From contig JAKSGN010000035.1 in NCBI GenBank assembly GCA_024180945.1, positions 992,001 to 1,056,000 of the forward strand: a DNA stretch of 64,000 nt, written 5' to 3'. This document shows positions 59,441-64,000 of the stretch, piece by piece. The DNA comes from Macrophomina tecta (taxonomy: Eukaryota; Ascomycota; Dothideomycetes; Botryosphaeriales; Botryosphaeriaceae). Every line of letters starts with the position of its first letter. Position 1 is the first letter of the stretch. The position numbers and the translations under genes are program-made. The notes beneath the pieces are model-generated. The model did not search any database and was not told the DNA's origin. It worked only from the letters and a program-made list of their open reading frames with translations.

Positions 59441-60614
59441 ATGGGTTCCATCGACCAGGGACAAGGCCACGAGGTGCTGCAAGGCGAGGGTCAAGCCATG
59501 TCTGCATTTCTCAGCACACAACCACCACAAGACTTCAACTGGCAGATCACCTTGAAAGACAAGGTCATCGCCATCACTGGTGTAAGTACACCGCTTCGTA
59601 GCCGGGACCCCACCACTCACACCGCACGCCGGCTCTCTGACCCAACTCCGCACCCTGACTGCACCTCTGCCCCTTGCAATGTCACAACGGCCAAAACTAA
59701 AATTCGGGTTCGTCGATCGGTTAAGCTCGAGCCGCATTCCAGAAAGCTTATGTGGATGTCTGGCGCATCCACTTGGCAACGGGAAGAGCTGCTTGTGACC
59801 GTCGCTTCACTGCTCCTTGCAAGAGCAACACTGCAAACCAATCATACGAAGAGCAAACAAAACTGACCCTTTCTTCTTCTCCTCCTCCTCCCAGGCAAAC
59901 CGGGGCATCGGTCTCGGCATCGCCGAAGTGTGCCTAGCAAACTCGGCCCGCGCCGTCTACTCGCTCGACCTTCTCGAGCCGGGCGACGACTTCCGCGCCC
60001 TCCAAAAGCGCTTCCCCAACTTCCAGCATATCCGCACGGATGTGACCGAGGAGCCAAGCATCGAGGCCGCCCTCGACGCCGTCATCGCCGCCGAGGGTGC
60101 CTTTCATGGCCTGGTCGCCAACGCGGGCATGACCAAGCACCAGCCCGCGCTCGACTTCAGTCGCGAGCAGGTCGAGCAGATCTTCAAGCTCAATGTGTTC
60201 GGCGCCTTTTCGTGCGCCCAGGCCGCCGCTCGCCGCTTCATCAAGCTCGGCGTCAAGGGCAGCATATGCTTCACGGCGAGCATGACGAGCTATCGTCCCA
60301 ACAGGGCGGCGCCGTCGGCCCCATACGGCGGGACGAAGGCTGCTGTGCGGAATATGACGCACACGCTGGCCATGGAGTGGGCGAAACACGGCATCCGCGT
60401 GAATAGCATCTCGCCGGGCTTCGTGAGGACGCAGATGACGTACTACATCGAGAACAACCCTGACTGGCCCGAGAAAATGCGCAACTACGGAGGTATGCCG
60501 CGGCTGGCGATTCCGCAGGAGCTGGGAGGCGCGTACGTGTATCTGCTGAGCGACGTGGCGAGCTACACGACTGGTATCGATATTCCGATTGCGGGAATCG
60601 TGGGTGCCTGGTGA
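59441..60614 (+). CDS. Short-chain dehydrogenase/reductase, sorbose reductase/arabinitol dehydrogenase-like
   Basis: A cytosolic NAD(P)-dependent oxidoreductase, probably acting on a polyol or keto-sugar; this is inferred from overall resemblance. The two exons are 59441-59581 and 59895-60614, giving 286 residues, the classical SDR length. Motifs are TGANRGIGLG (cofactor, 46-55), GLVANAGMTK, a catalytic Ser in TASMTS, and YGGTK (Tyr and Lys). VNSISPGFVRTQM follows and the chain ends in a GIDIPIAGI strand. The intron (59582-59894, 313 bp) is much longer than any other I placed here. Its GTAAGT donor and long pyrimidine tract before CCAG are convincing, and it falls inside the cofactor motif (TG/ANRG), so both exons are required. 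Confidence 0.92.
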
Positions 60615-63600
60615 GCGCGGCGGCCGTGGAGGGGTTGAGGGAAGGATGGAGGAGCTCGAGAGCTTGAATTATTTCTCTGCCTCTGATGAGCCACGCCAGG
60701 AAGAGCTCGGAGTTTAGGCGAACTGTGCAGATACATCGAAACGGGAGGGACGCTTGCTTACACAATGGAGTTATCTTTCACCCCCTGATTAGAACAAGTG
60801 GTCTTTTCCCCTTCGCGGCACAGGCTCAGTCTTCCGGCCGATCGACTTTCTATTTGAGGCAAGAGACGATGCTTCGTCTGACTCGAAAGCTGGACGTGGG
60901 TCTTTTGCTGTGGTTCTTTCTCCGAGACGTGGCATGCCCGCATTGCGGCCGCGGGACGATGTTTAAATATCCTCTTTCACTCTTGTCACAACGTCCAGCT
61001 AACGTGCTCCAAGGACGCCTCCTGCTAAATGTCTTTTGCTGCTTTTCCGAGAGGACGAGGATAGGTCGAGATCCCCCCGTTCCATGGTGTCGTCGTCGGA
61101 TATACTGCAGCCTGGAGGGTAACTAAATCCGAAGCTCAGGATTTGTGACGCCCATTCGCACTGCCCGCTTCCGACGGAAAGTTCCCTCGACGGCGTCCTT
61201 AATCTTTGCCGTTCAATCCGCGTTTACCCACCGAAGTCCATTTTCGTTGCCAACCAAGGACTGATGACGGCGCCAAATTTATTTTTGTCGCGGCTTCCGC
61301 GGAGCCAGGGCTTTTTAAAGCGAATCGGGAAAAAATGGTCCGAGCAAATCAGACCATTTTCAGTTCGGCGGAAAATGATAAGTACAATACGTAACGCCGC
61401 CGGTAGCCCTTCGATTACTCCACCATGGAAGGAACTCCGCTCCACAGTTTCGTATCCTGCGGCACGGATCAGTTGCAGCCTAGAGGATGGCTGAACCAGT
61501 CTGTGTGACGAGGTCGGGCTGCAGAGTGGAACAATAGAGTTTGATGCTAGAATGGTGCGTTGCCTCATCGAGGGACCAGCGCGGAGGCGATTACTCACAC
61601 CCCGATGCAAGGGCAACGGCCAAAAACTAGGACATATGATTGTAGGGGAAGTTGGGAATCTCAATGGGATTCGAACCGGGTTGGCATTACGTCTTCGCGC
61701 GATTCAGGAAGCGGGAAGGTCGATACGACCGGACTCGTCTTAGATTGAGGCTAGCGTCCAGGGAGTAACTAGGGCAAGCAAACTAGCGATGGGGACTTGC
61801 GAGCATGTCACAGCAAGCCTGTTGGCCATATTTCAATGCCCTTGGAACCTCTGAATCATTCCGCTCAGGAGTAGTCATCCAGCGTCCTCGGACGATACAA
61901 TGACAACTGCGTCTTATCGACTTCTTTCTCATCAACGCAAGCCACGGCCATCTTTTGCATTGATTCCAACGCTTCATCCGCTGCGCCTTCACTTCCCTCA
62001 CCACTGGGATTCTGCTGCCGTGATGGTATTCTGCAGGAGACCTGAAAGAGGAGCCCCTCAGACACGGCCGATTCAGCTGTCTTGAAACAACGATGAGCCA
62101 CCGCCTCTGAATATACTATCTTGCATGAGTTGTAGTGCTCAAGGACCATGTACAGGGGGTTGGAGTTGGTCAACACGCTGAGGGTTGTAGGGGTCTCAAA
62201 CCAAGGGGAGACGCAAGGCAAGGAGGACTATTTGAGGAGCCATCAACGAAGCCCCAAGCCCCTGGGCTGACTTGCTGGACCACCCCGTGGTTCCTCTGCG
62301 GTCTGGAAATCCCTATGAGCGGCAGCTCCTCGCCATGGACTGTTTCTCACGGACGTCGGATGTGAATGGGGAGAGGACCTTCGCTCAAAGCCCGTATCAA
62401 GAACACTGACAGATGTCTCCTCGTAGATTATAAACCGTAAAAGGACGAGATGCCGCTGCTTAATGAGCCCACAACCGCTCATCCACCAACAAGTGCGTCG
62501 AAACCACTCCGGCCTACTGTGATCGATGCTGATCATCACAACATTCCCCGAGTCCTGCCCGCTTCCACGACTCAAGCCCAGTATCTTCTTCGCCACGGTC
62601 GACATATCGTTTATATTCATCTACGCATGCGAGAATCCCTGGCCACGTTTGGGCCTGCAAAGGACTACATGCAAAACAATCCAGATACCCTATAGTCCGC
62701 TATAAAGGCTCTGCTTTCGTCCCTTGTCATTTATGATAGCGGAGCTCTTTATAGGACAGCTGCGGTTCAATATGATTAGGCTCAGGCCGAGTCGGTTTTG
62801 ACAGTCGAGGATCAAAGAGTTGGATTTTAAGAAATTTTCCACGAAGGCTACAACACGTGGTGTCAAATCATGCAAGACAACATTTTTTTTTCCTAAAAAA
62901 AAAAAAGGAATGTGATGCGGGGAACTGGACAAAAATTGAAGCGCGCAGCTTGAATCTCTGGATGTAGTGTTGTGCATCTATTCTGAAGCGGAGGGAGCTG
63001 ACTACGAACTACGATCCCAGATTAGATCCATCGTTCCATGTTCGAAATCGCGTAGCACCAATGAACATACGTCCTGCGGCTTCATCATCCCTCCGCCAAA
63101 CAACAGCCGTTCCATACAGAGCGACTCTCAGCGTACGGCGTCCGGGCTAAACGATTTCGAATAAAATCTGGAAAAGCGGATGATGCTTGTAAGTTACGGA
63201 ATTAGAAATCCTGACTGATGGTCATGCCAGATTCCAAAACCGCTGCACAGGAGAACACATACGTCTCCGCGCATACGGCACCGCCCGAACAGGAAAGCGC
63301 TCGCACATATTCCACCTGCAGCATCCCGGTGATGATCACGGCATTGGCATATACGAGAACGGGTACCCCGTCTCGAGGTCTGATGGATACTCTCGGCTCG
63401 CTCGGAGAGATGCCGTGAAAGTCTGGACCTTTGCACCAGGTTCGCTGGCATGCAACAGTGCCTGACCTCGTCGCGAGGTTGCTTGATCCGACAAAGTGCG
63501 GGTGGCTTGTAATGCGCTATCCACAACTCCCCTGACGTGTACTACAGTACCAGCCCCTTCTACCTTACAACAGCCAGTAGACATTCCTTGGTGCGCTTTC

Positions 63601-64000
63601 ATGTAAGCAGTATTCAGTACCATGATCCTTGACATCCGACGTCGCTTTGGCGCGGGGCCGAGGCGACTCCGAGGGCATACTCCGCCCTGCATTACCCAGG
63701 CCTCTCGTGATAGGATCGCCTTCTCTCCATCATAGGCAGTATCAGCATGCCTTCAGTATCTGACTGCTTGTTCCTCTCGCATGTGAAAAGACTTTCCGAC
63801 CGAGTGAGGAGGTGAATTGGGAGCCAAACCCAAATGCAAGAATACCAAACAGAGCAATGAACCACCGTACCGGATTCCGAGCACAAATTTGAATTGAACG
63901 GGTCGGCTTGTTCCTTCTTGTCAGTTAGCCAGAGAGGTCGAATGACATTGTCGGCACCACTCTGGGAAAATATGACGTCGATAAGCTTTAGGCAGTTCGG
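60615..64000. other. Gene-poor right end of the window
   Basis: No gene can be supported firmly. The minus-strand frame 62221-61865 has a protein-like composition (SNPLYMVLEHYNSCKIVYSE, then an acidic stretch and RPRTLDDYS) but begins after a stop with no ATG. It could be an internal exon of an unknown gene or a relic. A T8/A12 inverted repeat lies at about 62881-62913. A sequence near 61670 resembles a tRNA T-loop but does not fold as one. Confidence 0.4.

Noticed and set aside
49943..60614. Secondary-metabolite gene cluster
   Set aside because: A regulator, an MFS transporter and an SDR are present, but there is no backbone enzyme (PKS, NRPS, terpene cyclase) anywhere in the window.
61660..61690. 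tRNA-like GGATTCGAACC on the plus strand
   Set aside because: The five bases on each side of the would-be T-loop do not pair, and no anticodon or acceptor stem could be found.

Overview
The window looks like nuclear DNA of a filamentous ascomycete (Pezizomycotina). A plant-associated Dothideomycete is my best guess; this is inference, since no search was possible. The reasons are genes split by many 45-90 bp introns with GTRNGT donors and CTNAY-like branch sites, fungus-specific families (Chs7 chaperone, fungal_trans regulators, Pth11-like receptor, CBM1, WSC, deuterolysin), and no operons, CRISPR arrays or tRNAs. I placed seventeen protein-coding genes by following splice signals and reading phase. 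For every gene, the exon lengths I give add up to a whole number of codons.

Layout. 0-1.9 kb: nothing convincing. 1.9-5.5 kb (-): a Cdc25-type Ras exchange factor with SH3 and WW-like modules. 5.5-10.7 kb: a long gene-poor stretch. 10.7-13.3 kb (+): a two-finger C2H2 / fungal_trans regulator. 14.8-16.0 kb (+): the chitin synthase export chaperone CHS7. 17.2-18.3 kb (-): a GT34 galactosyl/mannosyltransferase beside a degenerate AT-rich tract. 19.3-21.0 kb (-): a DUF3468-type regulator-like protein. 22.7-24.2 kb (+): a GH28 pectinase. 24.8-26.2 kb (-): a Pth11/rhodopsin-like membrane protein, convergent with GH28. 26.2-29.3 kb: gene-poor. 29.4-32.6 kb (-): a nine-exon GT2 processive glycosyltransferase. 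35.0-36.8 kb (+): a membrane-anchored GH16. 39.8-42.8 kb (+): a secreted PAN-WSC-WSC-AA5 copper radical oxidase. 43.7-45.1 kb (-): an M35 deuterolysin. 45.6-46.6 kb (-): a CBM1 protein with an unassigned C-terminal domain. 47.1-48.4 kb (-): a DUF3445 (haem-dependent N-demethylase-like) gene carrying an in-frame TAG. 49.9-52.5 kb (-): a Zn2Cys6 regulator. 53.6-55.7 kb (+): dihydroxyacetone kinase. 56.4-58.1 kb (-): an MFS anion:cation symporter. 59.4-60.6 kb (+): a short-chain dehydrogenase. 60.6-64.0 kb: nothing firm.

How they fit together. Two themes recur. The first is building the fungal wall: CHS7, GT2, GT34, the anchored GH16 and Ras signalling. The second is attack on host polymers: GH28, AA5 oxidase, deuterolysin and the CBM1 protein. 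The last three sit next to each other at 39.8-46.6 kb. DHA kinase and the SDR could both serve polyol or triose use, but nothing in the sequence links them.

The most notable observations are fine-scale gene-structure oddities: a 5-nt micro-exon inside a CBM1 module, two GC-AG introns, two possible 32-35 nt introns, and a nonsense codon at a position that may also act as a splice donor. I did not find a clearly new multi-gene system.
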